Shown piece after piece: positions 45,698 to 55,476 of a DNA stretch of 64,000 nt. The notes beneath the pieces were generated by a model. It searched no databases and had not been told where the DNA came from. It saw only the letters and a list, made by a program, of their open reading frames with translations. Numbering within the stretch: position 1 is the first letter of the stretch; each line of letters starts with the position of its first letter. Source of the DNA: Planobacterium oryzisoli (lineage in GTDB: Bacteria > Bacteroidota > Bacteroidia > Flavobacteriales > Weeksellaceae); assembly GCF_015354315.1 (NCBI RefSeq), contig NZ_JADKYY010000002.1, positions 186,001 to 250,000 on the forward strand. The letters are read 5' to 3'. The translations under genes and the position numbers were made by a program.

Positions 45698-46776
45698 TAG
45701 ATTTCAAATACTTTACTTTCCTCGTTGATTCGTTTTACAATGTTTTCAGTCCGTTCCTTGTGGGTATCGGTTATAAACATTTGGCCAAAATCCTGAGCGT
45801 TCACCAGCTGAATTAGCTGGGTCACACGGCTTTCATCCAATTTGTCAAAGATATCATCTAGAAGCAGAATTGGTTTTTTCCCGGCATGTTTTGTTAGATG
45901 TTCTGTCTGTGCTAATTTCAATGCAATTAAGAACGATTTTTGTTGTCCTTGCGAACCGGATTTTTTTAGTGGGTACCCATCTAAACCAAACCACAGATCG
46001 TCCTTGTGAATGCCTTGCCCCGTATAACTTAGCATTCGGTCTTTTTCTAGATTATTTCGAAGCAGGTGCATAGGGTCGGTGTCGTGGAGGTGCGAATGGT
46101 ACTCCATTGCAATTTCTTCTTTTCCTAAAGAAAGCACTGAGTAATAATACTGGACGATAGGTGTGATGGTCTGGATAAAATCCCGTCGTACCTGGAAAAT
46201 ATTTGCTGCAAGTCTTGCCCAGGGCTCGTCGTAAATTTCCAAGGATTCAAGTTGAAATGTACGGTTTCTTTGAAAATATTTTAAGAGCGCGTTGCGCTGC
46301 TTGAGTATTTTTTGATACTGAATCAAATCGTGTAGATACTGGGAGTCCACCTGTGAAATCATACCGTCCATAAAGCGCCGGCGACTTTCTCCTGAATCGC
46401 TGATAAGATTAGAATCGTACGGTGAGATCATTACACTAGGTAAGAATCCAATATGTTCGGAAATACGCGTGTAGAGTTTTCCATTCTTTCGAATATGTTT
46501 TTTACCATCTTGTGCTTGGTGCACATTTAGTAAATGCTCCCTTTCTTCTTCTTCAATCAGTGCCTGAATAGTGAAGTATTCTGAGCCGCGTGTTATATTT
46601 TGAGTGTCGGAGGTTCCAAGGAAACTTTTACCCACAGAAAGGTAGTGTAGGGCATCAAGAACATTAGTTTTACCCGCACCATTATCGCCCACGAAACAAT
46701 TGATTTGTCTGGAAAGTTCAAATTGCCTTTCCGGATGGTTCTTAAAATTAAGTAAACTGATGTTTCTTACCTGCAC
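45697..46776 (-). CDS. recF: DNA replication/repair protein RecF
   Basis: A 359-residue SMC-like ATPase that binds gapped DNA and helps load RecA. Walker A is VGDNGAGKTNVLDAL (residues 29-43), the signature GSQGQQKSFLIALKLAQ lies near residue 270, and Walker B is KPILLLDDIFDKLDESR (~303-319), with the D-loop FITDTHKER following. The start codon is GTG (46,774-46,776); no ATG is in frame upstream. Coupled to the dciA-like gene. Length and motif order are normal. Confidence 0.95.
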   Translation of the reverse strand: MQVRNISLLNFKNHPERQFELSRQINCFVGDNGAGKTNVLDALHYLSVGKSFLGTSDTQNITRGSEYFTIQALIEEEEREHLLNVHQAQDGKKHIRKNGKLYTRISEHIGFLPSVMISPYDSNLISDSGESRRRFMDGMISQVDSQYLHDLIQYQKILKQRNALLKYFQRNRTFQLESLEIYDEPWARLAANIFQVRRDFIQTITPIVQYYYSVLSLGKEEIAMEYHSHLHDTDPMHLLRNNLEKDRMLSYTGQGIHKDDLWFGLDGYPLKKSGSQGQQKSFLIALKLAQTEHLTKHAGKKPILLLDDIFDKLDESRVTQLIQLVNAQDFGQMFITDTHKERTENIVKRINEESKVFEI

Positions 46777-46855
46777 GAAATTGGGGATTATAGCCAGCAG
46801 CGAAGTTAGCGAGTTTTTTATTCAAGCACAATTTCTAATACAATTGCGTTCAACT

Positions 46856-47605
46856 TTAGGGGACTATCCAATATATAAAAGCTGGGAATCCCACTGAGAG
46901 TTCCAATGCAAGTGTAAATGCAGGGTGCTTGTGCAACCAGGTACTACAAGCCGTTAAAAACAAAATCAACAGTATGGTCAAGCCCATTGCGAGATGAAAC
47001 TCTTTTTTCATATCTCCAAAGAGGTGAAAAAGGCTAATTGCAAGAAAGCAATAAATAAGTATTTGTGTATTTCTTATTCCAAGTGTATTGGCAAATGTGG
47101 AAACCTGGTCCCTATTTTGGTCTCTAATATCGCTTAACAGTACAAGAGCGCTTATGAGTAGAAAAACCAGTACGAATACTCTGTATAAAAATGTTTGTGG
47201 AAGCATCCAGCTAATTACTAGCGCCCACACTAACCCCACATAAAGTGCTTTGATAAAGGGTATAGAGCGGATTTTTATGGGCGAGATTTTCCAGTTGTAT
47301 AATATTCCAAGTATAGTTATCGCTGCAAATTTGTAAACTAGTTCCCAACCCTGTATGACAAACGCAAGAAAACCGCATACTACAAATGCAGTAGCATAGA
47401 AAATAAAGGTTTGCGAAAAGACAACCGCTGGCCCCGCAGTACGAGTAAAGACGTACCCTAGAAAGATCATGATAAATCCAAGAACAAGTGCCAAAGGGTT
47501 TTGATTATGTGTTACATCAAGTACAACACCCGAGAAGAATGTACCCATCAGAGCTACTAGGAAGGGGATACGTATCTGTTGGCTTACAGATTGCAAGGAT
47601 TTCAT
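46856..47605 (-). CDS. UbiA-like prenyltransferase family membrane protein
   Basis: A 249-residue protein with about eight membrane helices. The second Asp-rich region, LLSDIRDQNRDQVSTFAN, corresponds to the UbiA DxxxD motif; the first (usually NDxxD) is weak, around LYNWKISPIKIRSIP. It is likely related to quinone or lipid prenylation, but the weak first motif leaves activity uncertain. I choose the ATG at 47,605 instead of 47,629, because a TATTTTTG box lies between them. The next + strand gene diverges. Confidence 0.65.
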   Translation of the reverse strand: MKSLQSVSQQIRIPFLVALMGTFFSGVVLDVTHNQNPLALVLGFIMIFLGYVFTRTAGPAVVFSQTFIFYATAFVVCGFLAFVIQGWELVYKFAAITILGILYNWKISPIKIRSIPFIKALYVGLVWALVISWMLPQTFLYRVFVLVFLLISALVLLSDIRDQNRDQVSTFANTLGIRNTQILIYCFLAISLFHLFGDMKKEFHLAMGLTILLILFLTACSTWLHKHPAFTLALELSVGFPAFIYWIVP

Positions 47606-47609
47606 AATA

Positions 47610-47617
47610 CAAAAATA
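47610..47617 (-). promoter_or_regulatory. TATTTTTG promoter box before the UbiA-like gene
   Basis: An exact TAnnTTTG box on the minus strand five bases before ATG 47,605. It decides the start, as an upstream ATG would lie before the promoter. The leader would be nearly absent. Confidence 0.5.
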
Positions 47618-47668
47618 CACTTTTCCCATGTTTTTTTATTTATCTTTAACTCTCTCATTAACTTACAT

Positions 47669-50600
47669 ATGAATTATAAGATCATCCTTTCCTTCGTTTT
47701 GTTTCTAATTCTGGGGTGTACTGTTAAAGCCCAAACCAATTTTGACTTAGAATGGAAAAAAATTGAGGCTATGGCAAAAGCGGGTCAGTATAAATCTACC
47801 CTTCCTCTAATTCAAAAACTGCAACAAAAGGCGCTAGTAGAAAAGAATCACTTTCAGTTGGTTAAATCGCTACGTTACGAATATCAGATTGGTAACTACA
47901 CTAAGGATGACAGTGAGAACCGCTTTGCAACGGATTTTTATTTAAAGCTGGACACGCTAAATAATCAGATGTCTCCGCATATTAAGCCTTTGATTCGAGT
48001 CCTGCAAATCGAATATTTAATGGATTATTATCAGAATAACCGTTGGCGTATTTCAGGCAGAACCAGTACAGAGCAAACAGGCGATTTAGAAACGTGGTCC
48101 AAACTTCAGTTCAAGAACCAGATTAGCAATTTATTTGCGCAGATAAATTCGGCTTCTGTATCTCTTGATCAAATGAAACTTGGTCCTCTTGCAGAAGTTT
48201 TGGAGAATAGTGAGTATCTTAAATTTCATCCTACACTGCTTGAATGGAAGAATTTGAAAGAAGTGGAATTTCTTTCCCAAAGTGCGTTTTTTACCCCTTT
48301 GGAATTAAAGAAAAACAAAGAGACAATTTTGAATCTTTTCGATACAATGATCGCAAAACACTCAGGCAATACCAAGCTCTATTATCTCCATAAAAAGTTG
48401 CTTTTTGAATGTCCGCATCAACAGTGTGAGGATTTGGAAGGGAAATTATTAAATCTGATATCTTGGGACCCACAGCAGGACTACCAAATAATGCTCATAC
48501 AGGATTTGGCGCAGAGCTACAGTGAAAACAATAAGAAACAGCAGGCACTAGATTTAATTAAGAAAGCCCAGCAAACGTATAATACCTCACCCTTTCTAAG
48601 AAATTTGAAGAATATCGAAAATCAAATCTTGCAGGAAGTTTTAGTGCTTAAATTTCAAGGTCATAATTTGCCCAATGAACCCATTCACACGGTTGCAGAA
48701 TATAAGAATACTCGTGCCTTTTCGATACGGATATACACGGTTCAAGATATAAATGCTTTCATGGCATATCTTCCAAGCCGGTGGGACAAAGAAAGTTTTA
48801 AAAAGATCGCAAAGAATCGCATTCATACGCTGAATTACTCATTGCCTCCCACGCCTGATTTTCAAATGCATAAAACATCCATTGAGTTGCCTGGTTTAAA
48901 GTCAGGTGTGTATGTTGGAGAATATTTAGTGAAAGACACGGTGGTAGAAAAGTTTTACTTTACAGTGGGTAGTTCCGGGCTAGTCTACGAAGACATTCCT
49001 ACGCGCGATGGGGCGCTGAAATACCGTCTGGTGGATAGAAGAATGGGTGCGCCATTAGTGAACACGGAACTAAGTATTAAAGAGTATCTTCGGGGAAAAC
49101 CCGGCGAGCAGACCAATGTAGTTACGGATGCAAATGGAGTATTTATAATGCCCGAGCCAGTAGACACTAATTATTACCGTCAGTTTTTACTTCATGTACC
49201 AAGGGAAGGAGAGTATGTTCTATTTAACCGATACGGCCGTGATACGTACGAGAACTATACTCCTAAGGTACACCATCACGTTCAGGTATTTACTGACCGT
49301 GCTATCTATAGACCGGGACAGACGCTTTATTTTAAAGTTATTGCAACTACAACAGATCCCACGAAGGCAAACCACAAAGTTATTCCAGGCAAAGCACTTC
49401 GAATTGTTCTTAAGGATGCAAACGGACAAGAAATACAACGACAAAATATCATAACTAATATTCATGGTTCCGAAAGTGGCAATTTTATTATTCCTGCGGG
49501 AAGATTAAATGGTTCCTTCTGTCTTGAAATCGAGAATGCGGAAAAATCGGTAGATGGTGATTTTTTTTCTGCATACAAATGTGTGCAGGTGGAAGAATAT
49601 AAAAGACCCACTTTCGAAATTACGCTTGACCCTGTAAAAGGCGATTACAGCTACGGCCAGGAAATAATGGTGAGCGGTACAGCCAAGACTTATTCAGGGG
49701 TGGGTATGAGTAATCAAAAAATAACGTACGAAATAAAAAAGCGTAATATACGGTACCTCTATTTTCCGTGGTATCCTAGAAACAACGATTCCGAAAATGT
49801 TATCATTGGCGAGGTCCAAACCGATGGAGAAGGGCGTTTCCAAATTCCTGTAACTTTGCAAGAGGACAACGAATTAGACGGAATTCAGATTGACAATTAT
49901 CAGATTACGGTATCCATTTCGGACCTTGGGGGAGAATTTCAAAGTAAGTCGCAAGACTTTAAAGTCTCATCGATAACCCACTATATCGAGGCCAAGACAC
50001 AGCCTACGTATTTCAATGATGAAAATGTTACTATTCCGGTTGCATTAAAAAATTACAGCGGGGAATTGCTTAAAAAATCATATTCAGTCCGACTTGAAAA
50101 GTTAAAAGGTAGAGATCGATTATACCGTAAGACTTTCTTAAATGAAGCACAGGACCAGCCTTTGAAAAGTAGAGAGGAATTTATTTCTGTATTTCCTTTT
50201 GATCCCTACCATAAAAATGACCTTAAGAACGAAAAAAAGGCAGAAAGTATTGTTATGGGACCAATTGTCAAGGCTTCAGATAGTCTATCCCTTGGTTCTT
50301 TGACTGAAGGATCGTACCGCTTAATTATCTATAATATAGAAGAGAGTGACACCATAAAAATAGAAAGGGAATTCGAGGTATTTTCTAAAAATGGACTGGC
50401 ACCAAACCAAAAACCACTACTACGTGTGATGGCTCCAGAGACTGTAGATGCTGGTAAAGATGTAGATATTTATATCTATTCTGCACTCAACGGTGTCAGA
50501 GTTCATACAATACTACAGTCAAGCGCTGGAGAACGGCATCGTAAGGAACTAAAAATCATTAACGGAGTAGGGAAATTGACTGTTCCTAGCTCTCTTACTG

Positions 50601-53467
50601 CCAAGGAAGGAACTCTGGATTTGCAGGTGCAATTACTTGCTTTGAATAGTTATGAAAATTATCAAAATACGGTACGTATAGTATCTCATGAAAAACTATT
50701 GGTTTTGGAAACACTTGTGTTTAGAGATAAATTGGAGCCCGGGAAAAAAGAAAAATGGGCACTGAAATTGAAGGAGGCCACTCAGGACATTTCAAAGTAT
50801 GAATTCTTAGTATCCATGTACGACCGTGCCTTAGATCAGTTTGCAACAAACTCCTGGCAGTGGTCGCTTCCTGGATTTGCGACGCCTACAATTGCCAGGT
50901 ACCATATGGACGAAAATTTAGAGCAGCGCTATTACAGTAAACGGTATGAGTATGTGAATCCTTACGAGATAACTGGGCCTGGGTTTAGCTGGACTGGTCG
51001 TTTAGGTCTTGAATCTTTAAATTACGCAGCGCCACCTCCAGTAGCCACACAAATGGTGATAAGAGGGCAAGCGGCGCGAGAGAAAGAATCCAAAGCCCAG
51101 ATAGAGGAAAGTGTTGTTGCAGACTCCACAGAAGTAAGTCCGTCCAATACAACCCCTACTTTAAGAGAAAATTTATCAGAAACTGCATTCTTTTACCCTC
51201 ACCTTACAGCCACCAAGGACGGAATAGTTCATTTGGAATTTACAGCTCCAGAGGCTCTTACGCAGTGGCGGATGCAGGCTCTAGCGCATGGAACTAATGG
51301 TGAGTCTGCGCTTTTGGATAAAACAGTAGTCACACAAAAAGAGATATCGGTTAGCCCTAATTACCCGCGGTTTTTAAGGGAAGGAGACACTATAGAATTC
51401 ACTGCCCGAATTTCAAGGCTTAACTCAGAGGTAAATAAGGGTTCTGTTGCACTTACCGTCACTGATGCCCTTACGGGAGAAAACCTAAGTCAACACCTTA
51501 CAACCGAGAAATCTATTAAATCGTTTGACTTCCAAGGACAGGCACAGACGGCCGTACGTTGGAAATTGAACGTACCTCAGGGAATCAGTGCAATGATTTT
51601 CAAAGTGGTAGCAACAGCGGGGAAATTTTCTGACGGAGAGCAGAAATCGCTTCCAATCCTTCCAAATACAATACTTGTAACGGATAGTAAAGCAATTCAT
51701 GCAAGAGAGGGAAAAGAAGTGGATGTTCAGTTACCTTCACTAACTAACCTACCCCTAGGTGCTAGAACCTATTCTGCAGTTTTGGAAATTATCACCAATC
51801 CGTTATGGGATATAATGCTTGCACTACCTTCCCTAAAATCTGAACCCCAACTTTCTTCAGACAATCTGTTCAATAAATGGTTTGCAGATGTGATTGGAGT
51901 AGAAATGGTTAAACGTAATCCTCAGTTTAAGCAATTCTATGAACAAAAACTAATTGAAGGAGGGCTAGAATCCAATCTAAATAAGAATTCGGAACTTAAA
52001 CAGGTGCTCATGGATGAAACACCATGGGTTTTAGAAAGTAAAGATGAGGATTTCCAAATGCAGCAAATTGCTAGGTACTTTGATTCCAATACCATACGAA
52101 TGGATTTGCGCACTAATTGGAGCACCTTTGCTGAAAGACAGAATCCCGACGGAGGATTTAGTTGGTATCCAGGCTATCCGAGTTCGTTTGGGGTATCACT
52201 GTATATATTAAAACAACTTGGAAGGCTTTCGCAGTGGATGGATGGCTCTCTGATAGATTATGCCCCTGAGAACAGTACTTTGGAGAAGAATTTGGTGGAT
52301 TTTGTAGACCGTTACTTACAAAACCATTTTGGGGACACGACTTTGGATAAACCCAACAACTACGTACTCGAATATTTAGATGCACGAAGTAGGTGGGAGA
52401 AAAAGTATCCCCTAAAAGGTAGAGGGCTAGAATGGAAAAAGATCCTGTTAGCGCAGGCAGATTCGCTTAAGCTAACTGATTTTACATTTTACGGACTTCA
52501 TAGAACAGCATTGCTACTTCAAATTTATGGCAAAAAAGAGGTTGCTCTAAAGCTAGCAACGTATCTAAAGGAGACCTCAGTAGAGAGTGAAGAGGTAGGT
52601 ACTTATTGGAAAAACAATGCGCCCGGCTGGGGATATTACAATGCACAGATAGATAACCATGCCGGAGCAATGGAGGCGATAAATACTATCACGCCTGAGG
52701 ATGCAAATTTTATAGAGGGACTGAAAGTGCATTTAGCAACACACAAACGCAGTAATTCTTGGCCGACCTCACGCTCGAGTGCGGAGGTAATTTATCTCAT
52801 GCTAAGTACTGGAGTGTCGTGGCTTGCTCCCAATGCCCAATCTGCTGAAGTGGTGTGGGGCTCTAGGCAATTAACACAGCAGGAGCTCGAATCAGGTTAC
52901 TTTAAAGAAATTGTACAGGATACTGAGCAGCTTAGAAATGCGGGTTGGGTATCAGTAAAGAAGTCAGGACCTGGAGTGGTGCTAGGTGGTATTCATCACT
53001 TGTACTATCAAAATGCCGATCAAGTACTCAGTAGTAGTTCTGGACTTTCGGTTGAAAAGCAGTATTATACGAAGGTTTCCACTTCAAGTGGGTCCAGATT
53101 AGATCCAATTTCTGCTAACAGTGTTTTGCAAAGAGGAGATAAGGTTACCGTCAGACTCGTACTTAATGCAGATAGGGATTTTGAGTATCTGCATCTAAAA
53201 GACCTGCGCCCGGCAGGTTTAGAGCCAGTTGATGTTATATCGGGATTTAGTTATAAGGATGGATTTGGATACTACCAAAGCACCAAGGATGCAAGTAGTA
53301 ATTTTTTCATTCAGTACCTCCCTAAGGGACGTTATGTTCTAGAGTACGATTTGACCGCCTTTGCGGCAGGTGATTTTAGTACTGGACCAGCTACTATTCA
53401 AAGTTTTTATTCACCGGAGATGAACGCTAGATCCCACGGGCAGCGTGTATCTATTGATACACCCTAG
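47669..53467 (+). CDS. Giant alpha-2-macroglobulin-like protein (MG2/A2M domains)
   Basis: A 1932-residue envelope protein with an N-terminal signal (MNYKIILSFVLFLILGC; either lipidated at the Cys or cut after VKAQ). An N-terminal helical repeat region (~25-350) is followed by macroglobulin beta domains including MG2 (HHHVQVFTDRAIYRPGQTLY), a bait-like low-complexity stretch with ESKAQIEESVVADSTEVSPS (~1160-1185), the A2M core (PEALTQWRMQALAHGTNGES, ISVSPNYPRFLREGDTIEF) and a helical complement-like domain. Where bacterial relatives have the CxEQ thioester, the sequence reads ALPSLKSEPQLSSDNLFNKW, so the thioester is absent. I start at the ATG 47,669 with its signal peptide. The next gene follows after three bases. 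Confidence 0.87.
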   Translation: MNYKIILSFVLFLILGCTVKAQTNFDLEWKKIEAMAKAGQYKSTLPLIQKLQQKALVEKNHFQLVKSLRYEYQIGNYTKDDSENRFATDFYLKLDTLNNQMSPHIKPLIRVLQIEYLMDYYQNNRWRISGRTSTEQTGDLETWSKLQFKNQISNLFAQINSASVSLDQMKLGPLAEVLENSEYLKFHPTLLEWKNLKEVEFLSQSAFFTPLELKKNKETILNLFDTMIAKHSGNTKLYYLHKKLLFECPHQQCEDLEGKLLNLISWDPQQDYQIMLIQDLAQSYSENNKKQQALDLIKKAQQTYNTSPFLRNLKNIENQILQEVLVLKFQGHNLPNEPIHTVAEYKNTRAFSIRIYTVQDINAFMAYLPSRWDKESFKKIAKNRIHTLNYSLPPTPDFQMHKTSIELPGLKSGVYVGEYLVKDTVVEKFYFTVGSSGLVYEDIPTRDGALKYRLVDRRMGAPLVNTELSIKEYLRGKPGEQTNVVTDANGVFIMPEPVDTNYYRQFLLHVPREGEYVLFNRYGRDTYENYTPKVHHHVQVFTDRAIYRPGQTLYFKVIATTTDPTKANHKVIPGKALRIVLKDANGQEIQRQNIITNIHGSESGNFIIPAGRLNGSFCLEIENAEKSVDGDFFSAYKCVQVEEYKRPTFEITLDPVKGDYSYGQEIMVSGTAKTYSGVGMSNQKITYEIKKRNIRYLYFPWYPRNNDSENVIIGEVQTDGEGRFQIPVTLQEDNELDGIQIDNYQITVSISDLGGEFQSKSQDFKVSSITHYIEAKTQPTYFNDENVTIPVALKNYSGELLKKSYSVRLEKLKGRDRLYRKTFLNEAQDQPLKSREEFISVFPFDPYHKNDLKNEKKAESIVMGPIVKASDSLSLGSLTEGSYRLIIYNIEESDTIKIEREFEVFSKNGLAPNQKPLLRVMAPETVDAGKDVDIYIYSALNGVRVHTILQSSAGERHRKELKIINGVGKLTVPSSLTAKEGTLDLQVQLLALNSYENYQNTVRIVSHEKLLVLETLVFRDKLEPGKKEKWALKLKEATQDISKYEFLVSMYDRALDQFATNSWQWSLPGFATPTIARYHMDENLEQRYYSKRYEYVNPYEITGPGFSWTGRLGLESLNYAAPPPVATQMVIRGQAAREKESKAQIEESVVADSTEVSPSNTTPTLRENLSETAFFYPHLTATKDGIVHLEFTAPEALTQWRMQALAHGTNGESALLDKTVVTQKEISVSPNYPRFLREGDTIEFTARISRLNSEVNKGSVALTVTDALTGENLSQHLTTEKSIKSFDFQGQAQTAVRWKLNVPQGISAMIFKVVATAGKFSDGEQKSLPILPNTILVTDSKAIHAREGKEVDVQLPSLTNLPLGARTYSAVLEIITNPLWDIMLALPSLKSEPQLSSDNLFNKWFADVIGVEMVKRNPQFKQFYEQKLIEGGLESNLNKNSELKQVLMDETPWVLESKDEDFQMQQIARYFDSNTIRMDLRTNWSTFAERQNPDGGFSWYPGYPSSFGVSLYILKQLGRLSQWMDGSLIDYAPENSTLEKNLVDFVDRYLQNHFGDTTLDKPNNYVLEYLDARSRWEKKYPLKGRGLEWKKILLAQADSLKLTDFTFYGLHRTALLLQIYGKKEVALKLATYLKETSVESEEVGTYWKNNAPGWGYYNAQIDNHAGAMEAINTITPEDANFIEGLKVHLATHKRSNSWPTSRSSAEVIYLMLSTGVSWLAPNAQSAEVVWGSRQLTQQELESGYFKEIVQDTEQLRNAGWVSVKKSGPGVVLGGIHHLYYQNADQVLSSSSGLSVEKQYYTKVSTSSGSRLDPISANSVLQRGDKVTVRLVLNADRDFEYLHLKDLRPAGLEPVDVISGFSYKDGFGYYQSTKDASSNFFIQYLPKGRYVLEYDLTAFAAGDFSTGPATIQSFYSPEMNARSHGQRVSIDTP

Positions 53468-53470
53468 AAT

Positions 53471-54052
53471 ATGAAAAGAAAAATTTACAGTGTCATTTTA
53501 TTTCTTGCTTTGTGCGGTTTTTTCTTTGCTCAAAAAGCTAGTGATGCTGGTGCCTTTTGGTCCTCTTTAAATCAACAGTGCGGTAAAGCATTTGAGGGTA
53601 AAGTAACCAATGACAGTGCACAGAGTAGCGATTTCCTTGAAAAACGGCTGACAATGTCGGTCTTTGAATGCTCGGCAAATACAGTGAAAGTAGGTTTCTT
53701 TGTAGGTGAAGATGCATCCCGCACATGGGTCTTTACCCGAGCCAAGTCTTCTGGAAATCTTACTTTGAAGCACGACCACCGAAAAAAGGATGGATCACCT
53801 GACGAAATTACAAAGTATGGAGGGACAAGTTCCAATAAAGGTACTGAGAACATCCAGTTTTTTCCTGCAGACTCTTTTACGGCGGGTTTAGTGCCTGCAG
53901 CTGCGCAAAATGTATGGTGGATTCAATTGGACGAGTATAAATTCGTATATAACCTTAACCGAATTGGGACTGATAGAAAATTCTCCGTGTCCTTTAATTT
54001 GAAACATCCGGTTCACGAGCCTCGTACACCGTGGGGCTGGATTAAAAAATAA
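53471..54052 (+). CDS. Secreted protein of unknown function, next to the A2M-like gene
   Basis: A 193-residue protein with a signal peptide (KIYSVILFLALCGFFFAQ). It has only two conserved-looking Cys (QQCGKAFEGKV, VFECSANTVKV) that could form a disulfide, Trp-rich segments (NVWWIQLDEYKFVYNLNR) and an end HEPRTPWGWIKK. The composition suggests a beta-sandwich. It starts three bases after the A2M-like gene, so it is probably in its operon. I do not recognise the family. Similar proteins often sit near envelope genes in Bacteroidetes, but that is a recollection only. Confidence 0.7.
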   Translation: MKRKIYSVILFLALCGFFFAQKASDAGAFWSSLNQQCGKAFEGKVTNDSAQSSDFLEKRLTMSVFECSANTVKVGFFVGEDASRTWVFTRAKSSGNLTLKHDHRKKDGSPDEITKYGGTSSNKGTENIQFFPADSFTAGLVPAAAQNVWWIQLDEYKFVYNLNRIGTDRKFSVSFNLKHPVHEPRTPWGWIKK

Positions 54053-54064
54053 ATGTAAATAATA

Positions 54065-54466
54065 ATGCGACTGATTATTGCTATTATTGCGGGTCTAATC
54101 ACAGGCTCACTAACCATTTGGGCAGTGCAGAGTTTAGGGCATCTTTTCTATCCCATGCCGGCCGATGTAGATCCTAACGACCTAGATGAACTTGCAACCT
54201 ACGTACAAACAGCGCCTTTTATGGCTCTGTTTTTTGTAGTGCTCTCTTATGGGTCCGGCGCATTTGTCAGTGGGTTTACAGCAGCTTATATTGCCCGTGG
54301 TAGGGCATTGCTGGCTGTTAGCATTTGCATGATTCTGTTTCTAGTACAGTCTCTATTTATGATGAGTTCACTTCCAACTCCTATATGGTTTTGGGTTTTA
54401 GGTATATTATCCTGGGGACTGGCCCTTCTGGGAATGCATTTTAATCAAAAAAGACTTAATGGTTGA
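54065..54466 (+). CDS. Small four-helix membrane protein, unknown function
   Basis: A 133-residue protein with four hydrophobic helices (residues ~2-22, 52-72, 80-102, 105-125) and an acidic loop (MPADVDPNDLDELATYVQ). No family recognised. It follows the previous gene by 12 bases and its last 11 bases overlap the convergent glycosyltransferase gene. Confidence 0.65.
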   Translation: MRLIIAIIAGLITGSLTIWAVQSLGHLFYPMPADVDPNDLDELATYVQTAPFMALFFVVLSYGSGAFVSGFTAAYIARGRALLAVSICMILFLVQSLFMMSSLPTPIWFWVLGILSWGLALLGMHFNQKRLNG

Positions 54467-55460
54467 AGTGCTTTGGAAAAGCGTCTTTGGGCTGCATTCT
54501 TAAGATATTTAATTTTACCCAGGATTCCAAAAATCCCCATCCGTAAGAGAACATCTGAATATAGGTTGCGATCACGGCCAGGGACGCAATACTTAAGTTT
54601 TTTAAAGTAATAAGTGCGTGAAGGAACACTAAAAGGGTGTAGATACCGTAAAGGTTCAAAAGAAAGGTATTTCCAGACGAAAAATAGGTGATAAAGCCAA
54701 TGATATACCCTAAAAGAAAAAAAGTAGGAAAAGCGAATGTAGCTTTTATGTACTTTGGATGGCGCATATTTAGTATGGGACGTGCAACTCCGAATTCATA
54801 AACCTGCTTACTGAATTTGCCAAAGTCAGTTCTTCTTTTGTGGTATACCCCTATGTTGTCAAAGAAGCAGGTTTGGTATCCTTGCTCCCAAAGTTTCATT
54901 GTTAAATCAGGATCCTCACCAATACGCATCTCAGAAAAGCCACCTACACGAGTAAAAGCTTCTTTTTTTACCCCCATATTAAAACTTCGGGGTTGAAACT
55001 TTCCTACGCTTTTTTTTCTTCCTCTAATGCCTCCTGTAGTAAAAAGAGAGGTCATTGAATATGAAATTGCCTTTTGCATTAGATTAAAGCCCTTATGCGC
55101 CTTATCGGAACCCCCGAAAGCATCACAATCGTGGGTCCGAATATTTGCTTTTATTTGCGTGATATAGTTCTTAGGAGCTATGCAGTCACTATCTAAAAAC
55201 ACCAGCCACGTTCCCAATGCCTTCTTAGCACCAAAGTTTCTAGAAAGACCTGGACCCGAATTTTCTTTGCGGTGAAAGTCAATTTTAAGTCTGTCACTAA
55301 ACAATTCCACTATAGGAAGTAGTGCCACCTGGGACCCGTCGTCTACAATGATGACTTCAAAATCCTTATCGTCTTGAAAAGCTAAGGAATTGAGTAGCTC
55401 AAAGAGTTCATCCCTTCTATTGTAAATTGCAACTATTATGGAAATGGAGACAGGGACCAT
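54456..55460 (-). CDS. Family 2 glycosyltransferase, membrane-bound
   Basis: A 334-residue GT-A fold enzyme. The nucleotide-sugar entry is ISIIVAIYNRRDELFELLNS, VIIVDDGSQ and LVFLDSDCIAP (DxD, metal/UDP site), and the acceptor-side motif is MRIGEDPDLTMKLWEQG. Two or three membrane helices form the C-terminus (~235-310). It probably adds a sugar to a lipid-linked or cell-surface glycan. It lies 16 bases downstream of the rlmL-like gene and likely shares its transcript. The substrate is unknown. Confidence 0.87.
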   Translation of the reverse strand: MVPVSISIIVAIYNRRDELFELLNSLAFQDDKDFEVIIVDDGSQVALLPIVELFSDRLKIDFHRKENSGPGLSRNFGAKKALGTWLVFLDSDCIAPKNYITQIKANIRTHDCDAFGGSDKAHKGFNLMQKAISYSMTSLFTTGGIRGRKKSVGKFQPRSFNMGVKKEAFTRVGGFSEMRIGEDPDLTMKLWEQGYQTCFFDNIGVYHKRRTDFGKFSKQVYEFGVARPILNMRHPKYIKATFAFPTFFLLGYIIGFITYFSSGNTFLLNLYGIYTLLVFLHALITLKNLSIASLAVIATYIQMFSYGWGFLESWVKLNILRMQPKDAFPKHFNH

Positions 55461-55476
55461 AGAAATACAGGAAGGT

